A stretch of DNA of 64,000 bases from Sindora glabra (lineage: Eukaryota > Streptophyta > Magnoliopsida > Fabales > Fabaceae). The position numbers and the translations under genes are program-made. The DNA lies in NCBI GenBank assembly GCA_020226215.1, contig CM035228.1:67553989-67617988 (forward strand), given 5' to 3'. Shown here piece by piece: positions 36,013 to 51,131 of the stretch (position 1 is its first letter; each line of letters starts with the position of its first letter). The notes under the pieces were generated by a model. It saw nothing but the letters and a program-made list of their open reading frames with translations, did not search any database and was not told where the DNA came from.

Positions 36013-38690
36013 TTTCTTCCACTTCCTTTCTCTATATAAATGAATAACCCGCTTAACTAATGCACAAGTCAATTCCAAATGTTGTTTTTCATCTTCACCA
36101 ACAAGGATAAGATCAATCTTCATTAGAACATGAACGATCTCAGTAGAAAAAGGACAAGACCAGTATGCAGAAGTACACTGCTAATTATAAGAACAATCTA
36201 TATTTAAGGAAATATCAATTTAACATCAAATGCATTTTAATAAGACAAAAATGATGAGCTTGTTAAACTCTAATTGAAATAGAAAGATCTACAATCATAA
36301 ATAGGTACTAGTAACACAACTACTCAATACCAAATTTTCACTTATAACTCAAATACATCCTAATAAAAAATTGAGCTTGTTGTCTTAGATATATATGAAC
36401 ATATGAGAAATGGGGCAAAATATTAAAAATAAGAGAATAGAAAATTGGCTATAAAAAGAAAAAAAGTACATTTAAAAAGTAAAAAAATTAGTTTCAACAT
36501 CCATTCAACATAATACATGCTAACATAAGTGATACCTAACCATAAAATGTTTAAAGCATATACCTTTAGGCTACAAAGTCTAGCCACTATTTATAATTTT
36601 ATGCTCTCAACAAAAGGCATGTCATGAAAATTTCAGATGAAATCTAAACTTCAAGAAAAATGGACATAAAAATTGTAAAAAATAGGGGACATAAATTATA
36701 CCTCAAAATATGGATCATTTTCCTTAATTTTTTATATGAGAGCTACTCGAAGAGCACAAGCAAATGGTGACACTAATATTACATTTACTTGTGGGTAGTG
36801 GCATGAATTTAGGCATGTTATATAGAGTTTCACAGTAAAGAAAAGTATATCATACGAATCCTGCAACTAGTTAAGAAAATATCAATCTGATCAATTAATA
36901 AGTGATATATTTTGAAATCAATAGACTCTTATATGTAAGGAAATCATACTCTTGTTTCCCAGGAAAAAATGTCAGTATATATTATGGCAAAAGTTAGTAG
37001 ATTTGTATAATGCAATCCCCCAATTCCTACTATGTGCATTATGATAATGCTTACATAATAAATTTAACATATCCATGTTATTCCTAATATTGAAGATAAT
37101 TTAAGTTATGAATAGATTCAAGCTACTAATATATGGTAAATAGACATGATGCAGTTGTGAATAATTTTAACAAAATTAAATGATCATCATACTCCATTTA
37201 ATATAATAAGGTAATTAGTTACTATTGCAGCATTGATATGAAAGGACTAGGATATAGATCTCCAAATATCCAAAATTAATAATTCATAACAGTGCAAGAT
37301 GAACCATAATAGAGAAAGAATATCCCCTTGAAAGTTCAATAAAAATGTATGACATCACCTTTGGGAGTGGTAACTTTTGCTTATGCATGGATCATATACT
37401 GAAAGAAAAAGAAAAAAAGAAAAGGGATAAGTTTTAATGGAAGGAATTCAATTCTATTATGAATGTGAAAGTCATAACAAGAAAAAAATAGAAGATTACA
37501 ATAATTCTGTTATTAATATGAAGATCATAATCTTTAACTATGTAGTCAAAAGGATCACCTGGTAACATCCTACACCTACTAGTTTACTAAGTAGGCAGCC
37601 GTTAGCCAATGCATGAAGTTTAAGTTTTGATTGCAATGAAAAGAACAACATGAAAGAGAGACAAGCTTTAATTATAAGCTTAATATACTTAAGGTGCACT
37701 ATACAACAAAAATAGCTATAAAATCTTTTAGTTTCTTGTCTCTCTCACCTTTCAAGGTTAATCAGATAACGATAATGAACCACCATGCTTAGGTGGTGGG
37801 ATTCTTATATCTATGGCTATACCAACCATACATTGCTCCATCAGCTAATTAGCTTATCTCACAACATGACCCATTTCACCAATCTCATAGAATCACGACA
37901 TAATCTTATTAAGAAAATCAACAAAATAAGTTTCTTTCATATCCAAAATGACTCACATTCCATCAATGATAAAAACCTATATCACTCTTTCTAATGTTGG
38001 AAACATAAATTTGAGAAAATGTGAAACTAAATTATAATTATGTAAATGACATGTAAGTGAGAGAAGATAAAATGAGAGGTTTATAAATACCTTGAGTTGA
38101 TCCAGGGCTGATAGGGTCTTAGTAAGGAACTTAATGGTGAGATTCATGGTTGTGGAGGTGGTTTTGTAGCCAGTGACTACTAGAGCATGAAATCCATTGT
38201 TTGCTTGTTGGAGAATTGGTTGTTGGTAGCCACCAATGCCTCTAACATGTTGTTCTATTTCTTTCCTATGGCTTCCCTTTCTTTCCTCCTCTACCTCATT
38301 ATCAACATCAGTGCCTCTACCACTTCAGTCCTTGCCTTTAAAACCCTAAAAAAAAGCTCATGGGGTTGCTACAGTCATTCACGCCTGTTGAGTTCATTGG
38401 GAATAGAACAATGTCTGCATTCATTGCTTCCCCCACCCTTTGATTGAATTTGTGCACCCTCATATCCTTTTACATTTTGTGAGGGCTAACCACATAAGAC
38501 TGTCAACACAGCATGAACACTACTTCAGTATCAAATTATTATCTCTATATCAAATTTATGGAATGTATTCAACACCTTACCCAACACAAACTATCAAATA
38601 CAAACATATTATTTTTCCTGGATGTCTTGCTCATGCTACAAATGATCGCATGACTATCTATGATCTGAAATCGAAGAAATGAAGATTGTC
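36013..38690. other. AT-rich stretch without a clear gene
   Basis: No family-level similarity was seen. On the minus strand about 78 codons (near 38330 down to 38098) are open and end in CTCAAG before GTATTT. They read VEEERKGSHRKEIEQHVRG, then later TMNLTIKFLTKTLSALDQLK. This may be an exon of an unknown gene or chance, as the plus strand is open there too. Confidence 0.35.
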
Positions 38691-38699
38691 AGATAATTA

Positions 38700-41600
38700 C
38701 TTTTTGCATGGCATGTTATTGTTTCATCAATGAACAGTAACATCATCTCATATGAGCCTACAAATGATTAATTTTTCCATGTTACTGTTATGTCTCGAAA
38801 CAATAACACCACTAAAAAGAACCAGAGAAAACATAATTTACGCAAGTTTGAGAGATGTATACATACATTATTTGTTATTGACTATTTTGCAATCACCTGT
38901 AGCAACTTATTCATTATTATGAACATGTCCTGCTGAGGAGATGACTAAACAATAGACCTACAAATAATAGTGTGGTTAAACAAAGGATTCAATAATGTTA
39001 TTGTCCATGAAATCATTAAATATCAACATGTTACTGTTTGCATCCAAACAGTAACATGTAGTTTTCATGTATCTGTTTAGTGTGAAACAATTATATCAAC
39101 CAAAGAACACAATAAATAGACAAACTGTAGTGTCATTAACAATGAAACTTGGATACAAGAAGGTGTTACTGTCTTGAATAAGATATAATAACATCAAAAA
39201 TGTTTTTCTTCAACTAGAAAGTGTAAAACCAAACAAAAATACTGGACATGACTTACATTACTTCTCCTACTTTTTCTATTTTCACTATACTGTCCATAAC
39301 ATCTTAGGGGATGTACTTTGCAGTCGGCCATCCTGCAGTTTTGGATATCTTCTTGGTCTGCTTCTTTTTGGCAATTTCTAGTGTTGAATCATCCTCTAAT
39401 AAGATCACATTATCCTCCTTGTCATTTCCAGTCTCCCCCTCAGTAGGAGTTATTTTTTGTTATGTTGGTCATTATTTAATGGGCCTATCACATTGGCTAG
39501 AGGATGTGTAATCCATCTCACATTTTGATTTTCTTTGTTTTCTGATCATCGATCCTTCAATATGCTCAATCTTTTTTAATTCAACTGTGATAGTTTTTGT
39601 CATCTTAGTGATCCGTGCATTCAGCTGTTTATTTTGGTCATCAAGACTGACATTTGCAGTCTCTAATGTCTCCTTGATCATCTGGAGATTTTTTGTATGC
39701 TTTTTTGTGTCGTATAATTGCGATTGGAGATGTGTGTTCTCTTGTGTTAGCTTTGTGATTATTTCATTCCTTTGTTTTAGTTACGTTTAGAGCTGTGTGT
39801 TCTCCTGAGTTAGGTCTATAATTGTTTCCTTCCTTTGTTTCAGTTGTTATTCTGCCATCTGAAGTTTCTCTGTGAGGAACCTCAATTCATCGGTTAACTT
39901 AGTTATCCTAGAATTTGCGCTGAGTAACTGATTCCTCAGCTGTTGTACCTCATTTGTATCTTATGCTTGATGTTGTTTATGACTTAGTGTAATATCTGCA
40001 AATTGATCCAGTGTTATTTTTCTTGGTTGAATTAGGTATTGGTTCATTCATGTATCGTCCTCCATTTCGGATTCATCAGAGTGGGAGGGTGTGATTTGTG
40101 TTATTGCCTAATCATTATATTCAACAAGTTGAAGTTCTAAGGTTATTACGTTATAAATGATGTTTTATTCCTTGATTGTTAGCTGGAGTTCTGTATTGAT
40201 CACCTGAAACACAAGAGTGGTTAGTTAAGTGTAATTCTTGACGTGTTTCTATTTTAATGAGAAACAGTAACATGAGGTAAAGGATTGAGTGATGGCATGA
40301 TTGTAAAATGGATAAAGGAAATGACATTTTCCAAATGTTACCTGAAGGTAGCTAACCATTATTTTCCTTAATTGATGTGTGAGGTGCTTCAATTCCTACT
40401 TTAGGCATCTTAGTACCCTCTGATATTGATGCCCATAAAGCATATTTGTTGTCTCACACAGCCAGTACTATCGATAATATAACATACATATTGTTTTATC
40501 AAATCTTCGATTAAATTTATAGTTAGAGATGTTCTTAAAATTAGGATGTTACTGTCTACACAACAAATAGTAATTATTTTCTGTTGGTGTCTAGGCAATA
40601 ATAATACACAAAATCTCAAAATAACATGACTAATCAATAGTCATTCACCATAAAAATGTTAAAACAACAACGTGTTACTGTTTGAGAACAAAACAGTATC
40701 ACATTGTTGTTTTGCATCCAGGTAGTAACACAAACCATAAACTCAAAACAACTGCATAGACAAAGTCACATTAACAATTTAACTGCCATGAAGACGTAGA
40801 ATTACTATTTACACACTAAAAGGTTACATGTTACTGTTTGGAGTAAAAATAGTAACATCAACCAACACTGCCAGAAACATGCAAGAAATATGGCAAAAAC
40901 TCTCAATCAAGTTAAAAGAAATAACATGAAGTGTAATAAGTTTGACAACTGTTACTTACTGGTAATAGCATGACATAGCCGGTGACATTTGGTGGGCTAT
41001 CTCTTGTGATTGAGTTCATCAGTTGCTTGTGTATATGTCCAGGCTAAGAATATTATCTCATGTCATCTAGGTCCTCTACATATTTCAGGTAGGATCAGGC
41101 TAGCATCTGAGCCCTATTCGGTACAAATAGGGTCACCAGCAGCATCAGGGTTACTAGGCGTGAGACATCCTCAACATCAATTTTTGATGTTTCCCCCACT
41201 GCCCTTTGGAGTGCATTGAATATTATTAGTTTTGTTAGGCGTCCTTGGCCACGAAATCGCCTGGTATCAAGATTAGATTGTGGCCTCTTCCCAGGTGTTA
41301 TGTCAATGGGGTGTTCTCCATCCCTTATTCCAAATATGAGCTTCACTGAGGTAGGGTGATGCTCAAACGTTCGCCACCAATTAGGAATTTTTTGTGTTTT
41401 GACGAGAAAGTGGTAATGACTGCTTTTATTTCTTGATCGCTCTTTCGGCACATACTGCAATCAAGCTTGCTTGTGATAATGGCTTCGATGAACAGCCAGA
41501 AAGGGTTTTGCTCTAGCATACTCTTGTGGACACTATTTAGATTAAGCTCTTTAATTTGCCTTATGCATGCTAACAGATTAGACCTGTATTGCTCATATCT

Positions 41601-42295
41601 TGTATTTCTTTCTTTAGTTTCCTCGGATTTCTTGGGTGTTTTGCTATCCTTCTGTTTGAATAAATTCACAAGTCAAGGGTGATTAAGAACAAAATTGATC
41701 AATCTAAGGATAAGTTCATAAATCAAGCAAGATTAACATCAAAATAGTTAAAAATCAGCATGTTACTATTTTAAGAACAAATAGTAACATGTTATTTTCT
41801 TGTGTAGGGACATGTATCTATTTGATCTGAAATGGTAACACTAACAAAAAGACAGTATAAACAGGCAAAATGCTGCTTTCTTCACAATGAAACTTGCATC
41901 ATGTTGAGGGTGTGACTATTTGCGGAGGAAATAGTAACATCACATTTGAGGATGAAGATAAAAAAATTGTAAAAAAATAATATCCTTTTATGCTAAGAAC
42001 AAAATAATAAATGGACAAAATGCAATTTGATCAATGAGAAAATTCACAAAAGAAGGTGCTACTATCTTCCACAAGAAACAGTAAGATCAAAAAATGTGTT
42101 ACTCTTTTCATTTCTACATATATACTGTACACACATATATATACATTGTATATGGAATGTTTTTGTTTGATCCAAAATAGCAACAACCAATGAGGAACAC
42201 GGTTAAAATAGGCAAAATGCAGTTTGATCAATGATGAAATTTACAAAAGAAGGTGTTACTGTCTTGTATAGGAAATAGAAACATTGAAGAATGCA
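38700..42295. repeat. Family of imperfect hairpin repeats, GTTACTGTTT...AACAGTAAC
   Basis: At least eleven copies pair a GTTACTGTYT-like half with an AAYAGTAACAT-like half 8-16 bases downstream. They lie near 38712, 38780, 39028, 39163, 40549, 40672, 40830, 41761, 41914, 42057 and 42254, with a half copy near 40262. Several share longer flanks (GCAAAATGCAGTTTGATCAATG, AGAAGGTGTTACTGTCTTG). All fall outside the inferred exons of the minus-strand gene at 39304-42832, in introns or the 3' flank. Confidence 0.75.
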
Positions 42296-42319
42296 TTACT
42301 CTTTTCATTTCAACATATA

Positions 42320-42322
<3 letters not shown>

Positions 42323-42352
<30 letters not shown>
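42323..42352. repeat. (CA)n microsatellite
   Basis: An uninterrupted CA run of about 14 units lies in the first inferred intron of the coiled-coil gene. Confidence 0.9.
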
Positions 42353-42356
<4 letters not shown>

Positions 42357-42390
42357 GTATACATGGACATGCAAACCATAATCTTATTTG

Positions 42391-42471
<81 letters not shown>
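42391..42471. repeat. (TA)n microsatellite
   Basis: About 40 TA units are uninterrupted. Tyr-Ile repeat reading frames here are artefacts. Confidence 0.95.
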
Positions 42472-42473
<2 letters not shown>

Positions 42474-42984
42474 CACAAGCGATTACTGTGTGATTAGTGG
42501 TAGTAACGTCATCATATCAATTTCAACATCTTCTAACTTCCCAGGGTTTCGTTTAAACATGGATATTATATAATATACACACACATACACACAAACATGC
42601 AAATGCAGTAACATTTCCCGTCAAGATAATCCCCTGCACAATATACGAAAAAGAATGTGTAAGATACAACAACATTTACTATATGGCAACCCATTTTGAT
42701 GTGTCGAGTTGGGAAAAGTGACTGCTTGCAACTGGCAGAGAGTTGTCGAAGGCTGGAAATGTTGTCTTCTAAGGAAACGATGTCAAATGAATCCCCCTTT
42801 TCCGATGGTTTTGAGGTATTCTCGTTTGATTTTCAAGTGATTTGATAGTTGAGTGCTCTAGGTGGAAAGGCGAATCAGTTGTTTTTGTTTCTGTCCTTTT
42901 CATTTTCTCGGGATGCACTTCTATGTGTCATTTTAGATTAGGGGCATTGTGGTAAACTTGTAAAAAAAGTCTAAGAACGTAAAA

Positions 42985-43140
42985 TATGAACCAAACATGA
43001 GAAAATAACTTGTTTAGGAATCAAATAAGATATTCCCAGGAATATCTACATTTAACTAGGAATATGAACATTCTGCACAATCCCCAGAATGTTTATATTC
43101 CCGATGATGAAAGAACCCGCGAACCAAACATGCCCTTATC
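42985..43140. other. Possible MITE remnant upstream of the coiled-coil gene
   Basis: Two GAACCAAACATG phrases, near 42989 and 43119, and a group of GGAATATC / GGAATATGAACATTC / TATATTCCCGATG repeats resemble the ends of small TIR elements. The expected inverted partner was not found. Confidence 0.3.
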
Positions 43141-43329
43141 GTAAATCATCATATTTTATTTTACCTTTTATTTTTAATAAATTAATCAATTTAAAAGTGG
43201 TTAAAATCAAACCTACTATTAAGTCTTGCTTGTCTAGTGGCACATGCCATAACTGCTTGCAATATTTATTATTGGGGTGGTTGAGAAAACCACCACAAAT
43301 AAACCACGCCATTTAGCACTTTTCACTTG

Positions 43330-46300
43330 AATTGAAATTTGTCAAGACTTTACAACACCTTACTTATTATAAAACACTTTAAATAAATATAAGTTTTTAT
43401 AGCACATTCTACTTTTGAATAAGTAATGTAAATTTATAAAAATATTTGAAAGTTATAATCAATTTTATTTATTAAATTTTTTTAATATTTTTATATTAAT
43501 TTTTATGTGCTATATTTCAATGTAAATATACAATAATTAAGATTGTTTTGATTTTAAAGTTCATAAACTGGGCATGACTGCAGTATCTTTGGCATAGTAG
43601 TGGGTTTTGGAACCCTGGGCATATGGTAAGTTTTTGTCTCACCTTGTGTAAATGTACTAGAATGGACAATTTTTTTTAAGCAAATAAAAATTTAGGTAAA
43701 ATTACAAACAATACCCACCTTTAGGAGAGAATTATTTTTGCTAAGTCTTGTCCCGATGAGTGACTAAATAACAATGCACTGAACTTTTGAAAGATTAATT
43801 TAGAAGAGACACACGTGTAACAATAGTTATTACGTAGTAAAATTATTGTTTCAAATAAGTGATTAAATAATAAAATTATAATTATAATGATAGTCAACAA
43901 TTCATACCATTTTTGTTTATATTAAAATGATTTTACATTATTATTATTCACATAATTAAATTATTATTATTGTTAATTTTATTATCATGCATATTATTTA
44001 AGTAAATTACACAAAATTTTTAAATTTTTTTATGTATAATTTATCTCTTATAATACCAAAATATGCATATCTCCAATTTTTTTTACTTAATTAATGGTGC
44101 AAAAAATCCTTTTCCATTAATTTTTCATTTGATATCTTGATGAAATCCACATGCAGTCCTCGTATATAACAATTTTTCTTGAATATTAAATAGAGTTGGT
44201 GCCCTAATTTCAGAAAAATTTATTTTCCTTCCATCAAATATTAGTCATGAAAATATTTTTAAAATTATTTTGTTAATTTAATTTCTCATAAATGTATTAG
44301 ATCAAAATTATTTAGATGATTTATAATATCATATTATTTATTTGGAAAAAAGTTTCAATGCCAAATGCTTTATTTCTTATTGGATTAATTATTTTTCCTG
44401 AATTGAAGTGTATATTTCTTGACAGATCTTTACTTTTTTCTTTTTAGTAATACTTCATTATTTCTAGTTTTGTAATTATTATTTCATAACAAATTGTAGA
44501 TCCACCTCTTCAAATATGAATGATAATGACTCTATAATAAATATGCATAATTTACATTGTCATATTAAAATATTTAACTAATGAAATCAATAGTATACTT
44601 AAATTGGAGTGTTTAAAAAATCATTGGATTAAAGATCCTTCAAAAAATTAATTAATTATTATCATGATATAAAATAAAAAGTTAGTAAAGGAGGTTCCTT
44701 GCACAATTAATTAAGTAAAAGCATATTATACACACTAAAAATATTCAAGAGGGTTTAGTATAATTTATCTATATTACTTTTATATTATCTAATGCTATTG
44801 TTATTGAAATTATTATTTTAAATATGATTTTAGTATTTTTATTCATACTATTATAAAAACTAAACATAAATTTATCACAAAAACAAGCTACAGTAAAAGA
44901 CAGATACCATTTTTGTTCTTCCCAGCAATCTCCTCATTTCTTTTAAGTTTGTGAAACTGACTACTATTTTTAAAAAGTTAAATCCAAGAAGAAAAAGCAA
45001 GAGTATAATATGATTATTATAAATTGATAAATTTTGTAATAGTATAAACTAATATTTAATATAATTATTATTTTAACTTTACTTGATTCTTAATATTCTA
45101 ATAATTTATTTACTATTACTTATAGAATTAATAATATAAATAGTATAAATTAATAAACACTTTCTTGTACATTAATAATAAGAAATGAATCCTAATTCGT
45201 CGTGTTAACATTATATCATTATTTGCCAACAAACATGAGTCAATTTGAAATGTAGGTCTTTGTGATCAATTTGAGATTTCCATAACTTATCATACTTATT
45301 CATAATTTATCCCTCCCATTGAATACAATTTTTTAAAGTGGATGAGAGTGATCAAAACACTTATGTTGAATGGTTAATCATTTGTCACGTCCCTTGAATT
45401 TTCAAAACCTAGGGGGTATTGTAGAAATTCCCTCATAAACTATTTCTTTGCCTTTTATCTACTCCATTACAATTTTTTTGCACTTTTTCCCTACCAACTT
45501 CCATTATTTATTGCTTACACACCATTAATTAGTATTGATATAAAATAATATATTTTCTCTTTCAAAGAAATATTTTAAATAAGTATTCAATTGAATTTAT
45601 TAAATATATATTTTATTTTTAATTTTTATTATTTTATTTTTAAATAAGCATATTACAACATTATAAACTTTTAATGCATACTTATATTATTTATAATTCA
45701 AATATTAATATTATTAAATAGTATGAATATAATATGATTTATTTATTTTCATTATCAAATGCTTCAAATAAATTAAATCTTTAATATAAAATATTAATTG
45801 AATTAATTAATTATATATTTTATTTTTTAATAAAAATAGAATATATAATCATATTTATCTATTTTAAGTCAATCTTTTCTTGGTATCAATTTTCAAGTGT
45901 TATATTTCATATTAAATATATATTAATTGGGATTTTATCCTTTTTTATTTACTTCATTGCATATTTTTCAATTTTTTTTCCAATTTATCATGTTATTTAC
46001 AATTTGTATGGTGATATCAATAAGTAGTATAGATACAGTACAATATATTTCTTTATCATCAAAATATCTGAAATAAGTTAAATTAAATGGAATTAATAAA
46101 TTTCATATTATATTTTTAATTTTATTTCTTATTGCTTTAAAACAATGCACTGTTTCTCCGTTTTTATTAGCTTAGTTGTATATTTTTTCGTTTTTTATCT
46201 TCAATTTTATTATTTACATTTTAGACGGTTGTATTTTTAAATTTATTAAAATTTTTATATTCAGAGTACTAATTAAATTAATTCATTAAATATTTTATTT

Positions 46301-47518
46301 TGATAAAAATGTAAGAACTAAAATTAATTTTATTTATTTAAAATGTATTAACATTTGCTTGCAATCAATTTTCAAGTACTATATTTCAAAATAAACATAC
46401 ATTAATTAAAATCTTATTAAGGCTTTAAAACTCAAATTTATTTCTCTTCCTTTTATCTACTTCATTACATGTTTTTCATTTTACATATGCACCACTATTA
46501 TTTATGGCTTACATGATAATATCATTGCATAGTATAAATATTACATGATAGTTTTATTTTTATTTTGAAAATATTTTAAATAATTTAAAACCTTAATGCA
46601 AAATATATTAATTGAACAAATTACATATATATGTTTTTATTTTTCATAAAAATTATTTGAATTTTAAAATAAAATTTATTTATTTAAAATTTATCAATAT
46701 TTCCTTGATATTAATTTTGAATAAATATATATATTAAACTAAATATAAATTAATTAAAATTTTATTGAAATTTCGTAATGCATACACTATTTCTCTGTCT
46801 TTCATCTACTTCAATACATATTTTTCCTTTTCATATCTACCCATATTGTTTACGATATAAATATAATAAAAATATTTAAATAGTAAAATCAAATTTATCT
46901 ATTAACTATCTTTTCTTGATATCAATTCATTTTAATCTTACTATAATCAATTTGAAATTTATCAAAATTTTAATATATAACTTTCTAATTTAAATTTAAT
47001 TTATTTATTTTATAAGGTAAATCAAATTATACTCTTTTATTAAAAGTATGTTAAAATAGAGAAGGGATTTTATTTTTTTCATATTTTTTAAATATTAATT
47101 TTGAAGTATAATATTTTTTAAAATTTGTGTGCAAAGCTTCTAAGAAAAGTTTTAAAGTAGAGTTTTCGAGAAAAATCTATTGGTAGCTAACTTGTATTCT
47201 CCTTTCTTCTAATAGTTTTATTATTACTGTTAGGATTTTTGTTCTTGAAAACAAAAAAAAAAAAAGAAAGAGTGATTATATACCTATTTTTATAGTTATA
47301 ATTTTCCTTTTATATTTTTATTGTATAGCTGGTTGTACCTGTAATACTCTTTTTATAATTAATTAATTCAATTTCACCAAAAATAATAAATTAATATTGT
47401 TGCAAATATCAATTATAGCTCTAAAATTTTATCTTTTGTTGATAAATTATTTTTTTCATCTTTTATTCATCTACAAATGTATAAAATCAATAATAAATTC
47501 AGTTAATAATCAATAACC
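43330..47518. repeat. Diverged AT-rich tandem repeat, middle block
   Basis: The unit seen at 23870-26300 recurs, with clear cores near 45532, 45714, 46018, 46520 and 46855. The segment 43470-43566 closely matches 25840-25930. About 43700-45430 is less repetitive, and its margins (ACAAACAATACCCACCTTTAG and, inverted, a CTACAATACCCCCTAGGTTT piece) look like weak TIRs. A donor-like ATATG/GTAAGTTT at 43626 follows a short GC-richer piece. No gene was supported. Confidence 0.55.
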
Positions 47519-47523
47519 ATAAA

Positions 47524-47556
47524 CCCGTGCATCCATCGCACGGGATATGAAACTAG
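47524..47556 (+). other. Helitron 3' terminus with hairpin
   Basis: The stem CCCGTGC / GCACGGG has a 7-base loop, followed by ATATGAAA and the terminal CTAG, with T as the next base. This is the standard Helitron 3' end architecture. Confidence 0.7.
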
Positions 47557-49514
<1,958 letters not shown>

Positions 49515-49545
49515 TGATCGTGCAAAGGAAAGGCGAAAATTCTAG
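49515..49545 (+). other. Possible decayed Helitron 3' terminus
   Basis: GATCGTGCAAAGGAAAGGCG followed by AAAATTCTAG matches the common plant form CCCGTGCAAAGCACGGGCG + AAAATTCTAG, with the stem mutated. The next base is C, not T. Confidence 0.45.
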
Positions 49546-51131
49546 CTTACTACTATAGCAGGGCTCGTTTTCTTTTGTTAATGTGTCCCTTGCAGAATGC
49601 TTCTGCTGCTTTTCCTTTCCCGCTCATCTGGTTAGATTTTTCTTCCAATTTTGCTCTTTCTCTTTAAAAAATTTGAGGGTATTTTCAATGGCAATTAGTG
49701 TAATTTTCATCAAATTGTAATATCTTTGTATGGCCACTCGTTGGGTAGATTGGGCTTTGCTGGAATGACCTAATCAGTAATCACTCTCTCTCTGATTTTT
49801 TTTTCTAACTGCTTTGTTTTAAAACTTTTATTTTCTCTGTGTTTATTCTTAATATATATAATTGAGAAGTGAGAAGTATATGTATAATATGATGTATATA
49901 TATATTTTCTTAATATAAAATATTTTAAATCACTTAACTTGACAAAATAAATAAATTAAGAGAATGATGTTTATTACTTTCAAATTTTGTATATTTTATG
50001 GATGTGATTCTTATGTTTTATAATTTATGGTGATAAAGTTTAGTTATTCTAAAGTTGAAGGGAGTGATTTACAATTTTTTCCTATAGCAATTTAGCACTA
50101 CTTTTTGAAGGGAAGAATTATTCCAAAATACAATATCTAGTGATATTTAACAAAATTCGTATTCAAAATTCTCCTACCTATTTGGTTTCATCAGCAACAA
50201 AAAAATTGATTTTACCTTTGGAGTAAGTTCGTTAGGAAAAGAAAGAGAATGTGTAAAAGGAATTGCAACCATAAGATATAGTCTTTACGTAATAGGAGTC
50301 ATATAGACCGGTGGAATTGTGTTGGGCTAAGTTGAATTCTAAGTTAATTGAACATAGTTTTATAAAAAAATGTTGACACTCAAGCTCCACTTGAACTTGA
50401 ATTATAATAGAAAAATAGGCTCATACTCAATTCAATTTAGAATTCTAAAGCTTAACAATCAATTTAATTATTTCGGTAATAATTAAAAAAAATCTTGTTA
50501 AACTCTAAATGAGTTCTATGCTCGATTTGAGCTTAATTAATTAGAAATTACTCATTTTAATATAAAATATCATTTCTCAATAAATATACAAATTTAAAAT
50601 ATAAATTATTTAAAATCAAACTAAAATCCTATCAACAATTACAACTAGATATGTATATATATATGTAAGCAAATAAATGAATTATGCATGAACCAAATAA
50701 GGCTAACAAGAATGAATTGTATTTTGCTTGAATTGTTAAATGAACTAAATTTTCTACTTGTACTTGATAAAAACAAATCACAAGTTGAACCAAACCGAGT
50801 CATTTTTGAGTTGAAATCATCAAACAATTGAGAAATTTGACTCAAGTGCCACCCAGTATCCCTATGTAAAACCTTAAAAGGAAAATTAATATGCAAAATT
50901 TAGTCAAACTACTTAGATTACCTAAATCTAGGTTGTTCTAACATTGATATAAGAATTAGTGATAAGCTCTCATATGAAAACAAATGTTTCAAAATGACTC
51001 TTAGACCATTGTGAATTCATATCAACTATTACAACATAAAGACCACCATGATAGTTAGTTTAGTGATATTAGGTCATTACTACCTCATTCTACATGTTAC
51101 AGATTTGACATAAGAGAACCCTAGTTTATGG
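49546..51131. other. AT-rich intergenic stretch, possible MITE at about 50308-50864
   Basis: No gene was seen. An exon-like piece at 49596-49631 (TGCAG, then AATGCTTCTGC to CATCTG, then GTTAGA) is weak. TAGACCGGTGGAATTG at 50308 and, inverted, TAGGGATACTGGGTGG near 50864 could be ends of a hAT-like MITE. Confidence 0.4.

Larger units (their letters stand above)
39304..42832 (-). pseudogene. Multi-exon gene remnant with C-terminal coiled coil, probably transposon-associated
   Basis: Four exon candidates on the minus strand are 42832-42680, 41651-40960, 40452-40342 and 40203-39304, with AG and GT borders where checked. Exon 2 encodes NPFWLFIEAIITSKLDCS, a KFLIGGERLSITLP segment, then after a one-base frameshift near 41350 VKLIFGIRDGEHPIDIT, and further on VEDVSRLVTLMLLVTLFVPN. 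This layout resembles plant transposon-associated domains such as the plant mobile domain or Ulp1/DUF1985-linked proteins, from memory only. Exon 3 encodes YGHQYQRVLRCLK, a stop, and ELKHLTHQLRKIMVSYLQ. Exon 4 has a long heptad region with a repeated LKQRxExIxxLTQENT unit, then a basic tail ending KTAGWPTAKYIP. About eight in-frame stops, mostly at expected Gln or Trp codons, show decay. No Ulp1 protease domain was found. Confidence 0.55.
24335..47556 (+). mobile_element. Candidate inner Helitron with canonical ends
   Basis: The 5' end TCTATACTACTACGAATTTA follows an A at 24334. The 3' end has a 7 bp stem (CCCGTGC at 47524-47530, GCACGGG at 47538-47544), an 8-base spacer and CTAG at 47553-47556, followed by T. 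Insertion between A and T, absence of TIRs and a CTAG end with a hairpin about 8-10 bases inside are the Helitron hallmarks. It would hold CACTA element 1 and the coiled-coil gene. No RepHel coding sequence was found. Pairing of the ends is inferred; they could belong to separate elements. Confidence 0.45.

Noticed and set aside
38440..38682. Plus-strand frame ending IIFPGCLAHATNDRMTIYDLK, vaguely like a Ulp1 protease segment.
   Set aside because: The resemblance is limited to a few residues, the catalytic His-Asp-Cys pattern is absent, and the frame lies on the opposite strand to the neighbouring gene.
42284..42573. Tyr-Ile repeat frames.
   Set aside because: They are translations of a (TA)n microsatellite in three frames; the same applies at 47719-47963.
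43695..45437. Possible TIR element with ACAATACCC-type ends.
   Set aside because: The end similarity is short and interrupted, no target duplication was found, and the interior is plain AT-rich sequence.
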